Notes under the pieces: generated by a model
Database searches by the model: none
The model's input: the letters and a program-made list of their open reading frames with translations, nothing else
Told to the model about the DNA's origin: nothing
Source of the DNA: Symbiodinium natans
Lineage: Eukaryota > Sar > Dinophyceae > Suessiales > Symbiodiniaceae
DNA length: 43,088 nt
Direction of reading: 5' to 3'
NCBI GenBank assembly: GCA_905221605.1
Contig: CAJNDS010002830.1
Location: 222,501-265,588, forward strand
Program-made: the position numbers and the translations under genes
Part shown: in pieces, positions 29,092-39,700 of the stretch
Position numbering within the stretch: the first letter of the stretch is position 1
Layout: every line of letters begins with the position of its first letter

Positions 29092-29158
29092 GGGTTTAGG
29101 GTTTCGGGTTTGGGGTTTGGAGTTTGGGGTTTGGGGTTCGGGGTTTTAGGGTTTCAGG
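29092..29158. repeat. Degenerate TTTAGGG/TTTGGGG repeat
   Basis: Units TTTAGGG, TTTCGGG, TTTGGGG, TTCGGGG in one orientation. Confidence 0.8.
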
Positions 29159-29342
29159 TAAAAGCTTTTCGCGGATTGCGCATTGCACGGATGAGGCCAG
29201 TGGCACACATTGCCGATCGGAATGGTGCTGGCACGGGTGGTTTAGCCCTGAGGGAAGGCACCATGGCAGCAACTGCTTGCCGATACGCTTCACGTGTCTG
29301 CTTCTGAGTCATCTGCTTTGTGCCAGTACAATATCACTGAAG

Positions 29343-29821
29343 TGGAGCAACGTTGAGCAGCCGCCAGCTACGGTAAGCCAGATAAGCGCTGCATGTCCTT
29401 TACGTTTGTGTTCCAGAAGGTACAGCGGAATCCCTGCCGCCAGCACCAGAGGAAGCTCACACCTCGACGTGGCAATTGGGGTGTTGCGAGCAATGTCCGC
29501 GATGTCCGCTTCAAACCTGACGTTTGTGCCTGACGTTTGTGGGCCTCGGCATCTCAGAAGCAGTGCACTTCAGTGCAGTCAGGTCCCTCCCTGGAAATCC
29601 TGCCAGATCGCTTCGTGTGGGGCTCAGCTTTGCATGTTGCAGCCTTGAGGCTCTCTGCCAGGAAAGGCATGAAGAGCCACCTCTTACCTCTTCCTCAGAA
29701 CGACATCTCCTCATTGCTGATGCTGGACAACCCCCCAGAGGGCGACATTGCTGAATTCGATCAGAATGCCTTTATGATATACTATGCCAGCCTAGGCCCA
29801 TCCAGCTCGATGTGGCGATGA
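29343..29821 (+). CDS. Three putative exons ending at a stop: possible 3' end of the RS/CCCH gene
   Basis: Exons 29343-29372 (WSNVEQPPAT, GTAAGC donor), 29417-29521 (KVQRNPCRQHQRKLTPRRG and ASNVRDVRFKPD, GT donor) and 29699-29821 (NDISSLLMLDNPPEGDIAEF, DQNAFMIYYASLGPSSSMWR, then TGA) all join in phase 0. The middle exon is basic, as in RNA-binding tails, and the last is acidic. They are the best terminal exons downstream of the zinc fingers, but linkage to 15.7-23.2 kb is not proven. Confidence 0.45.
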
Positions 29822-31204
29822 GCAACCAGGCACACAGCAGTAGGTGAGGTACAAGGACTGCAAGGGTGGACTGCCACCTGTGGCCGGCAGGAGATTGGCT
29901 GGACCCCGTCTTGAGCTCGGACGAGATGCCTTTGGGCACGCTCGAGTGTCTACACTTTGGCTGTTGAATGGCTTATTGCTTGTTCCGCATCCGAAGGGGA
30001 GTCGACTCGACAAGCAAAGTGAGGAGTGCAGTCAAAGCTTTGGACTGGGCCCTGAGGTCATTCACAACCTTGGCACATCTCAGGCCGAAAGCTTTGGTAA
30101 CATGAAAGTCCAAGCAGCCCTTAATTTCCCTAGATCCTTAACTCGAAACGCCAACATGCAATGCGGGGAGGCCCGAGGATGCCACTGCTCAATCGAGCAT
30201 GGAGGCCCTGCTTCTGTTGAGATGCTGGCACAATGCACACTTGTTCAATCTTCTCCCGTTGCGTGACTCTCCATGACTCTCCGGTCGTGTTTCGGTCCGC
30301 GGGGTCGGGCTGCAAGTATGGAAAACGATCGCGGGTCGAGGAAAGCGACGCCGGAGAAGGCTGTGCTTGTCTTTGGTGCACTTGTCGTTTGTGCGTGTGT
30401 GCTTGTTGCCAGGTGAAGCCTGGGTAGGTCTTGGGGCGGTCTTGGGGGTGCCCAGGGGAGTTCCAAGAACGGTTGGGTGCAGGTCCTCCAAGCATCCTTT
30501 ACGTAGAGAGTGTGGGAAGGAGACCAGATCAGGTCTGCATGTTCCAGATGCCGGCCAGAGGGCGAGGTGAATTTTCTTGGCTGAGGAGATTGACCCGACA
30601 GCAGAAGGATATCCAAACGCTGACCGTTTAAGTTCACATTTACAGTGTGTCGGTTTGGGCTCGAGATTGTTGGTCTCATATGTGGATCGCGGCACATGGC
30701 TCGTGATAGAGCACATGCAGAACCGCGGGAAACTGCACGAGTGGTCACCACCGGCAACAACGCAATGCGAGGTTTGATAGCTTCGAGGGCTTTCCACAAG
30801 AATCGTAAGGCACGGGCAGGAAGCAGGCACAGCCGTTTCGCCGTAGTGTGTGATTCGGATTATGGTGCCAGCGCAACATGATCTTCTCTTGCCAAGTGGC
30901 TGCCTAGCCGCACTCCAGGCAGGTTGGCAAGGCCTGTTCAAAGCCTTTAGATTCGCTTGGCCCACAGTGAAGAATTTAAAACTGATTTGTGCCGTCTGGC
31001 TAATTCCCTGAGTGACAACAGCAGGAGGGATCATTTGCGATCTGCAGCATCCGCAGCACCGTAATAGGATAGAACTGACAGAACGTGCATTCGGACGGAT
31101 GTTTTGGAATCCCCTTCGCACTTAATTAGGAAATGCCTGGTGAAGCCACCGTGGACGCATGGACCGTCGAAGCTTGGCAAATGAGCTTTTGTTGAACTTC
31201 TTGG

Positions 31205-31300
31205 CCATAAGTAATATGGAGGTTTACGAAACTAGGGGTACCTTATTGGGGTCCTTATTATACTATTTGGGGGATTATAATTGGAAACTCCCATATATCC
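31205..31300 (+). repeat. Member of a dispersed repeat family (copy 1)
   Basis: ATGGAGGTTTACGAAACTAG and AGGGGTACCTTAT resemble the reverse complement of 37085-37225. Both contain the exact 12-mer AGGGGTACCTTA and CTATTTGGGGG-type blocks. Confidence 0.5.
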
Positions 31301-31649
31301 CTCCCACGATTGAGGCTGGGCTGAAGGCCTGCGAGCTTGCTCCAGGCTCGTCAAAGCTTGCTGTCTTGCTTCATGCCTAGCTGAGTGGAGGTTCTGCCAG
31401 GGATTGGACAAACCAAGCCAAGGATGCACGTTTCCTGGATTTGTTTTTGCTCGCTGGGTCTTGCCAAAGAATCTTGCGTGCAGATCTGCCACCAGACAGC
31501 TGCTCCCTCGCCACCACCTGTGACGGCTCCTCGCCGGTTGCTGTGCCAGAGGCGAGCGCCAGCATTGACACGAATGCTCCTCTGCGCACTTGGCCCTGTC
31601 GGAAACACGTCAGTCTGTTGACATGCTGCTTGACGTCGGTATGCTACAG

Positions 31650-32126
31650 GCAGCGGTGGCAGCAGGCAGCCAGTACCGCAGGCACCATCCGGAGTTTGAC
31701 TTATTGGAGCGTGTGAAAGCCCAGGACAGACGTCCATTCTAAAGCTGGGCGATAGTGCTGGATCCACCACTCACAGTCAAATCAGTCGAACTCGGCCGAG
31801 GGACCTGCTGCTCAGCTTCCGGTCCCTGCTGCCGGTGCAGCCTGCCGGCTGCACGCTACCATGCCTGGTGCCGGCAGAGGTGGTTTGGGAGGTCCGAGCT
31901 TCAAACCAGCGCCCTAAAATGCCTCCCCTCGGTTTCATACGTCCGTAAACAGTAAACCCTACTAGTAAACCCTAAACCCTTAGAAGCCCTAAACCCTAAA
32001 CCTCAATCAACGCCAGCCTTGGCGGCGAGTCCCGCGACGGCGCGGTCGAAGAGCGGAACCGAGGCGCTCGTGCCAAGGATTGTGCACCTGTAAGGCTAAG
32101 GTGCGTAGTGCGAGACCCGGTTATAT

Positions 32127-32157
<31 letters not shown>

Positions 32158-33208
32158 GTATATATATATGTATATATATATTTTGTTTAATATTAATATT
32201 AAAATGTATATATATATATGGTTTTAGTCTATTGTACGATGAATCTTTGAAAATCAATCATAATCGGCTAAAATCGGCCATTAGTCTATCAGACTCGATT
32301 GCCCTAGGTATGTATGCGTTCTGGAGCTAGGCGGCAGCTACTCAGACCTCTAGAGATCCTCAGGGAGGCCGCTCCTCACCTGCTCGAAAAAGCAGGGGCT
32401 GAAGATATGTTGACACAAACTGAGAGAGTCTTGTTCGAATATCAAGCACAGAGAGCCCAAGCCCTTAGGCCCCTAAACCTCAAGCCCCTCCTTGGGAAGT
32501 CGAGCATGGAAAGCCCGCGCCTGGTTCTCGGGTCCCTAGCTGCTGCTTCGACCTTACAGACGTCACAGCCAGGTTCAAGAGGTTGCTTAGAGTTTAGAAG
32601 CACCTCTTTCAGAGATACCGGCTCATCTGTAGAAAAAAAGCAACTCAGCACGTTCCTCTTGACTTTGTTTGCACACACATAAACACACATACGATACACA
32701 GAGATCTGCGGAAACACCTTTGCCGGAAGCATCCGGAAACCATGACTCGTCAACTTCTGTTCCGAGCCTAAGTCATCCCAACCCACCTCTGAAGGTTGCC
32801 AGAGGGAGAGGAGCCTGTGGCGGATGAGGTCGGGGCTTGACTTAGGGTGTACCGAGCTGTTGCTACAGACATCTCTTTGCCTGCAGACCCTATGTTGTTA
32901 TGCTCACATGCGACAGATGACGCAGGCACCACAGACTCCTGAAGTGACCGGCACGGAGGCCTGGGGCTGCACTAGCTGCCTGAACTCAAAAAGGTCTGCA
33001 GGTCTTGGGAGTCTTGGCTGTGTACCCACAAAGCTTGCACGGAACTCTGCAGGTGCCTCCTGATCTTCCAGCACAGCCTGCACCGGCTGCTGAGGACGCA
33101 GAGCTGCGAGTGGGTCAAGTTGCTCCGAAGCTCGAAGCCTCAAGCCCCAGCGGCGTACACCCAGAATCCAGCTGCAAGTACGAAGCCTTAAACACTCAAC
33201 CGCCCTGA
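31650..33208 (+). CDS. Last exons of a Pro/Glu-rich unidentified gene
   Basis: Exons: 31650-31710 (AAVAAGSQYRRHHPEFDLLE), 32803-32828 (GEEPVADE), 32926-32958 (APQTPEVTGTE) and 33053-33208 (VPPDLPAQPAPAAEDAELRV, then VGQVAPKLEASSPSG, ending ALNTQPP before TGA). All junctions are in phase when the first exon ends at GAGC before GT. The C-terminal region is acidic and Pro-rich, probably disordered. The 356-bp element B lies in the first of these introns. More exons probably lie upstream (near 31310 and 31500). No domain recognised; it could also be a continuation of the 15.7-29.8 kb unit. Confidence 0.45.
31950..32005. repeat. Interstitial CCCTAAA repeat
   Basis: AAACCCTA and AAACCCTTAGAAGCCCTAAACCC units, intronic in the model above. 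Confidence 0.75.
32122..32220. repeat. TA-rich tract
   Basis: TATATATA blocks broken by TATGTATA and a TTTAATATTAATATTAAA palindrome. It lies ~85 bases upstream of element B. Copy A is likewise next to a TATG/TATA tract. Confidence 0.85.
32306..32705 (+). repeat. Copy B of the 356-bp dispersed element, with 44-bp insertion
   Basis: Same element as 23978-24333, opposite orientation. Its length is 400 bases, exactly 356 + 44. The extra bases are 32458-32501, inside GAGAGCC^GAGCATGG, and contain CCCTTAGG and CCCCTAAACC, that is, telomere-like sequence. CCCAAG at its left edge and CTTGGG near its right edge form a short inverted repeat. Near the 3' end CAAGAGG...CCTCTTG arms could form a hairpin. 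Confidence 0.8.
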
Positions 33209-33310
33209 AGTAAGAAGCATCGCAGACACTCTCAAAACCCCAGCAAACCTCCCGGAGCCTTCAGCAATACAAACCACCGCGATGCTCCAATACTCGAAAA
33301 ACTCATGCCG

Positions 33311-33634
33311 TAAACCCTAAACCCTAAACCCTAAACCCTAAACCCTAAACCCTAAACCCTAAACCCTAAACCCTAAACCCTAAACCCTAAACCCTAAACC
33401 CTAAACCCTAAACCCTAAACCCTAAACCCTAAAACCCTAACCCTAAACCCCGAACCCTTAACCCTACAATAAACCCTAAACCCCCCTAAACCCTAAACCC
33501 TAAACCCTAAAAACCCTAAACCCTAACTAAACCCTAAACCCTAACTAAACCCTAAACCCTAAACTCTAAACCCTAAACCCTAAACCCTAAACCCTAAACC
33601 CTAAACCCTAAACCTTAAACCCTAAACCCTAAAA
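33311..33634. repeat. Largest interstitial telomere-type array (CCCTAAA)n, ~320 bp
   Basis: About 45 CCCTAAA units, perfect for the first ~120 bases, then with variants CCCTAACTAAA and CCCCCCTAAA. Dinoflagellate and plant telomeres use this unit. Sequence on both sides is non-telomeric, so it is interstitial here, or else a misassembly point. Confidence 0.95.
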
Positions 33635-33799
33635 TGGGCCCCCGTTTTTGGGAGGTCCACTTCCATGCCGCTTCGGTGCGCTCCAAAGGCCGCCGGCCGC
33701 AGCCCGCCGCCCGGGCGGCCGTGGCCCCAAAGCGCCGTTAGAATAGCAAAAACGGGTGGTCCTTTTGTCTTCTTTGTCGATCTTTTGGTCCTGTGGGGG

Positions 33800-34172
33800 T
33801 GGGCTGAAATTACTAATTTCAATGAAGGTATGGATATATTTTCAAGTAATAATTTTGGTTGAGAGCACTTTGTATGTGAAATTTATCGATATATGGAAAG
33901 ACTAAATCTTAAACAATGTTACTCTAATTTGCTTGACATTTGTTACAATAACAAATATGCTTGCAAAACATCACCAATTTACCCAACAAATTGTGATATC
34001 ATGTTTTATTGCATCAGTTTATAATGATTTAATATTAATATCATCAAAACAAGAAAATGCTACTACCATTTCAGATTTATTGGACCAACATTTCCATGCC
34101 AAAATATTGTCCAAGGTACAACACAGTTATCATATGCCTATGATTATAATATACCAGCTGATAATGAATTGA
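33800..34172 (+). pseudogene. Decayed Ty1/copia-like reverse-transcriptase fragment in an AT-rich island
   Basis: Copia RT motifs appear in order. An NGxLxE-like block (ITNFNEGMDIFSSNNFG) is followed by an in-frame TGA at 33860. FVCEIYRYMERLNLKQ resembles the VCKLxKALYGLKQ block. After a frameshift near 33933, CFIASVYNDLILISS stands where YVDDLILIS is expected, and then DLLDQHFHAKILSKVQH resembles the LLxxxFxxKDLGxxxxFLG block. The catalytic YVDD is reduced to YND. One stop, one frameshift and the broken active site mean it is non-functional. Codon composition is AT-rich, unlike every gene in the window. It lies 170 bases from the telomere-repeat array. Similarity was judged by eye. Confidence 0.55.
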
Positions 34173-36705
34173 TGAGTTTCCTGGGGGCTAACTCCAAGCT
34201 TGCAAGTGTCTACGGGCTTTGGGTCCTGGGCAAGGCTTCATCTGCTTCCCATGAAGTTGCAGACCGGTGCTCCAAGGTTTGCACTTCCCATGCCAGGGCA
34301 TGGCCCTGTGTCCGGAGAGCTCCACAACCAGAGCCGCTAGAGTGAGATTTTGGCTCCACTTGCGGAGCCGCTTAGGGTGATAGGTGCATGATCAGAAACG
34401 GAGAGCTGATGCTCAAAGGGGTGTCGGCTGCAGTTTCATCAGATCCGACAGGTCCATTGCCATAGGCTCGTACAAGATCGCCCCAAGCACGGACTAACAA
34501 CTTCAGGCACATGTCCAAAGCTGACACATGGCATTTGGGCATCATCTGCTCTTTTGTTGCTTGGCTGTGTAACGGCCACGCAGCCCATTCCCCTATAGTC
34601 GGTTGCCTAAGGTCCCTGACCCTGGTTTTTAACCATTCGGCTCAGCACGTGTGCTGCCCCGAGATTGGTCAGGTGGCACCGGGTACTGTACAAAGTCACA
34701 AAATTGTTTAGGCAGTGTCCTGCATGATGGATGTGTGACATCACGGCCTTAAATGCGAAATCGGGAAACCGAATTATGTTGTGCTGTAGCAATCAGAATG
34801 CTTTGGATCAGCCTCGGATTCTCACACCTCCATCTCGGCAGTTTCTGTTGGCAAGGGAGTTCCCTTCGCTCCTGATTCGCATGCCTGTTGAGATAGTCCA
34901 CGTTGCCTTTGCAGACAAAGGCCACTGTTCCAGGTTGTTCCATTCTTACAAGCATCGTTCGGTAGCATGGTCGCAGCGCGCAAACTTTAAATCTTGCGCG
35001 CTTCGCCAGTTGCATGATCGATTCTTGCCGGCTCCTCTTCGCAGGTCGACACGGAAGACAGCCAAGACTCACCACAGGCAGATCAAGGGCTCGTGACTGA
35101 CCTCCGCATGCTTCCTCCACTGAACTAGGGTTTGTGTGATCTTTTTATCGACACGATTAGACACCTTGTTGTAATAGGATTCTGTATGAGTATGCCTGGC
35201 AGCCTCGTCAGCATGCACATTGTCGCTTGGTCAGAGTTCTCACAAGGATCTGCGCAGCAATCTTGTCGCCCGTTTGTGCAGTCGGTAGTGCCTGCCTCTG
35301 TTTACCCATGGAAACTTCTGTTGCGCTCGGCGATCCTTCCATGCTTTTGACAGGAGAAGCCTAGCCGCGTCTCCATGGTCCGGGGCCCGAAAAAGATTGA
35401 ATCCAATCCCAGCCCTGAATCCCAAACGCCGATAGGAACCACTACTTCGTGGCATTGAGGAGTTCTGTGTGTTTCCCGCGATGTTCGAATCAATTCCCGT
35501 GGAAAAGCTCTCAGAGTAGGGGGTTCGTTCTTGAAATTTGTTGTCTTAGTTGGGTCTTCTCTCTCCAGGTTCATGATTTCTATGGTTCCGGGTTAGCTTC
35601 AGGCCTGGGGCTCCATACTAGACTCTTAAATCCCCAAGTCTTTCAGCAGCTAGAGTCTACTAGAGTTCGACGGGAATTCACTTCATCCCTGGCCTACACT
35701 GCTTTGGGAGAATTCTTGCCGACGGTTGCCGGATGAGGTGAGGCGTTCATTGTGCCGGAGATAAGTGCCCAGATCATCAGCACTGGTCCTTCTGCTCCCC
35801 ACACGAGCTGTCTGGTTGTGGTTGTGACGGGAGCACATGCTCCGCAAAGGCCCCGACGGTTCATGATGCACACTGCAAAGAGTCGGATGAGAGTGAGGCT
35901 CGCTTCGCTGCCCGAGTGAACCCGTAGGACGTGGGCTGTGGTTGAAGCAGTGCTACTGGTAGGGTAAGAGGTTCATGAGGTGAATTCCGGCAAAGTGGTG
36001 CTCTCGCAATTCTTTAGATGGGCTCAGGAGGCTTAATGAGCGCACCGTTTGGCTGTTTGCACCGTTTGGCTGTTTGCAGCGCCATGCACAGGTGATCGGC
36101 TCGCCCCAGTCGGGAGAGGCGGCTTCCGCTGTCTGAAAACCTCAATCCCCAAACCGTCATAATCCTCATGCCCTCAACCATGCTAAACCCCAACTTCTGG
36201 GCCAGTTTCATTCAACTCAATGCTGCCGTAGGGAAGCCAGGCTCCCTGGGTCGAGTACTCCGAGCCGAGGCAGGGCCCGTTTACAGCATAGTTCCTGGCA
36301 GAGTTCGCAGGCTTATCTCTGGATATTGGATTGTCGGCTGTGATGCTCCGTGTTCTCTCGCATCCCTTGTTTGTTGACTTCTGAACAGCATGCGGAAATG
36401 GCAATCCTTTTGTTGAGTACGTGCTGCACCTACAAGCCAAATCGCAGGCAGGAGGTCGACCAACCCTCCGAAAACGCCGTAGCCCAAGAGATGCGAGCAC
36501 CCACGCCGTTCCGGTCGATGGGACGTGCTCCGGCAGTTTGACCAAGCTGGTCGCATGAAGCGCCATTTCATACGCAGATGGCGAATTGCAAGAAACCGGA
36601 AGGCAAAAAAGGCGCAAAGGGGGGTAAGGGAGTTCGGGGGTAAGGGGCCACTGAGGGCTCTGATGCTGGCACTGTCAGCTCCTGCGGGGACAGTCTGCCA
36701 TTCAG
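34173..36705. other. Stretch without a confident gene
   Basis: Open frames of up to ~120 codons occur on both strands (for example 34731-35096 plus and 34749-35120 minus) and oppose each other without clear splice sites. A 17-bp unit, GCACCGTTTGGCTGTTT, is tandemly duplicated at 36042-36075. A possible first exon of the next gene (36578-36623) starts with ATG directly after CGCAG and reads MANCKKPEGKKGAKG before GTAAGG, but its phase does not fit the favoured frame of the exon at 36706. Confidence 0.4.
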
Positions 36706-39700
36706 GTCGAGATGGTCGAGGTAAATGTCGAGGCGGCCGAGGAGCCAGAGGAGCTTCCACGCCGCCCAGCACAAATAGCAGATGCCATGCTCTACATGTA
36801 GTTTTTGCGGGATCTTGTGAGGAGTAGGGTGGCTACACCCTAACCCTAAACCCTAAACCCCAAACCCCAAACCCCAAACCCCCAACCCAAACCCCAAACC
36901 CCAAACCCCAAACCCCAAACCCTAAACCTTAAACCCCAAACCCTAAGTTTTGGGTTTAAGGTTTTAGGGTTTTAGGGCTCCTAGGGCTCCTCAGGCCTCC
37001 GGGCCGAGCTGGACGAGCTGCGTGATGCTCTGGCAAGGGAGCGGGCCCTGCGTGATGAGGCGGAGGCTGGCGAAGAGCCATGTGGGGGTTTACGAAAAGA
37101 AGGGACCCCTACAATAGACCCCCAAATAGTACTGTAGGATTCCAATAGACCCCCCAATAGTACTGTAGGAATCCCCAAAAACTACGGACTGCGATAAGGT
37201 ACCCCTAACTTCGGGAACCCCCATGTGGGCCAAGAACACACGGAGCAAAGGAGATGGCGTGCATACTCCTAGGTACACATGAAAGTGTGACATACATCGA
37301 CTTCGTTTCTGATGTGTGCGCAGCAGCAGAGCTGCTGCTTCTCGAGGTTTCCCAAGCTAACGAGACATTGCCAGACGGTGCGATCGTGTACGATCCGACT
37401 TATATCCGACCATCTTCCATTCCTGCTCTTCAGGCTGCTCAAAGTCGACTTTCAAAGAAGCTGAGCAGCGCGGAGGACTGAATCGAACATGTCGACTGCT
37501 TCGGCCAAGCACGCAAATACAGAACGGTGTAAGCTGGGCAAGCTGTTGGAAACCCTTGCGTGTGCAGGCTCATACCTGGCTCGTCTCTGATAGCAGTTGC
37601 AGCAAGATTATTTACATCTGTCGACATTCTGACGGCGTAACATTGAAAATCGTTGACCGTGTCTGCTTTGTCAGGGACGCGCCTCGCAGCTAGCCACACA
37701 GCTCCAGCGCTGCAAGGTGCCGATGTGTGACGTGTGACATGAGGGATGGAGCGTTTTCCACTCGCATAGACCGCTTGAGTGACGTTGCAAACGAAAGAAG
37801 CAGTTTCGCAGGTTGAGCGAGATGAACTTCGGCGTCAGCTGCACGAGAAGTCTGAGATCCACGTGGATCCTTGGCATGGGGAGTATCTGTCGAACTACTT
37901 GACTGTTCGCAGTTGCAAGTGTTGTGGAAGCGCCGATTGCGGCAGCCAGCTCTTGAAGTAGTCCTGTGCATGTGTTGGCGAGGAGCTCACACGGAAGTTG
38001 CGCAAAGCGCAGGAGGTGAGCCCTGTTGCAATGCAGGTTTGATGTAGATCACGGCAGCTGCTGTCATGTGATGTTCTTGTACTCGGCCCGTTAGAGCTGG
38101 GTTGATCTTGATGGGAGGCCAATAAGACCCTGGATGGTGAGCTCAACAAAGCAGAGGCCGCTTCTTGCGGGAAGAGCCAATGCAAAAGTGCAATTGAAGA
38201 CAGATGAAGACAGACAGGGATGACAGGAATGTGACCCATGCGGCATACGCTTTTCATTCCCAGTTGTCGCCTCGAACCATGACTCTGACTTCTAGCCAGT
38301 CAGGCTCTTCGCCTTGCGGCGCAGAACCGTGCTGTGGCAGCTCGCGAGGCACGAGGCCAAGTGGAGGCCAGCGGGGAGGCTCAGGCTGTGGAGGCCGCGG
38401 AGGCTGCGGGCTTGAGGTTGTGCTCGCGGAAGTGCGCAAGCGGGAAGGATGACGGAGCATGGATCAGATGAAAGCTCCAACACGAGACGACTGGGAGCTT
38501 TTTTACGAGTTCCGTGTCCGACCGAATCTGTGCATCAGGCAGGACCTTTTCATTCCGGTTACGAGCTGGCCAGGCGCTGCTTGATTCTCTACGGGATCAG
38601 CTTCGAGACGTTGAAGAGGCCTTTGTATGACAATCAGAGTATTTCAATACAACAACGAGCGTACGCCCATGTACCGGTTGAGTGTGCGCTCCACGCCTCC
38701 GTAGGAGCTTGCGGGAGATGTTTGAGTCTTGTTTTAGGACAAATAGCATTCGTCGCTGGTATATGTCAGGGATTTAAAGTGTCACGGGAAGGGGGCGGGG
38801 GGGGGGGTGTTTCTCGACTCGAGGAGGGCCCCCCGGCCCCCCTTTTGGAACCCACCCCCCACTTGGACCATTTTTGGGATCTTCAACAACTTATGCTGAC
38901 ATACGCCACACGAAACACAGATGCTCTTGTGCATGCGACGCTGTTTTTGGGTCTTCAACTTATGCTGACATATAAAGCGCCGCCTCCGCCTCCGCCTCCT
39001 CCTCCTCCTACTGCTACGTTAGAATCGTGGAGGGAGTATCCTGTCAGGCTGACAGTGCTGAAGTTGCAGTGAGCTTCTTGAAGATCAAGGCGCTGCTTCG
39101 CCCTCAGCCTGACAAGTAGACGGCTGGCCGAAGCCGTTTTCCAGCCCAAGGGGCCGTACTTTTTTTGGTTGTGACGGCATCAGATGGAACGAACTCCGAG
39201 GCTGGAAGGCTTTGCTTTGGAGCCGCAACTTCCAGCTCCCAACAGCCAAGGGCTCAAGGATCCAGAGCCGGAGGACCGACGCAACAGGGGAGATTGCAGA
39301 CTCCCCGCCTGATAAAGATGCTTGCTGATGTAAGTAGTTGCAGGAAGAGCTTCCCACTGCTGGCGGCCTGCTCCGTGAGTGGGCCTCCGTCTATGAGAAT
39401 ACAGAGGCCAGAGAACGACCGTCGGACCTGCAGGTGCCAGGGAGCGGACTTTCGTGTGTTCGCAAAGCATTCGCAAGAGGAGCATGGGCTCGATGATTTC
39501 ATGGCTTCCTCTTGCAGGGCGTGTGCAGTGTAGATGGGGTTTGGCTTTTCATGCTTTTCATGGGACCTCCCGACACGCTTTGCGGAAACCATGGAAACCT
39601 CGCCTGCGTATTTGGCAATAAGCGGCTGTGGGTCCCCTTTCAGAGGTGATCATTAATCAAGTCCCTCGCGAGGCTGGTCGAGATGCAGCAGGTCCTGTGC

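Noticed and set aside
32314-32682. 122-codon frame in element B as a protein-coding gene
   Set aside because: Element A keeps only the first part of this frame and the 44-bp insertion changes the rest; no splice or family evidence.
35484-35500. GTTCGAATC resembling a tRNA B box
   Set aside because: No T-stem pairing and no upstream A box at the right distance.
39375-39404. A 30-base intron between GTGAGT and ACAG
   Set aside because: The frame is open and in register across it, so a single exon 39344-39433 is simpler.
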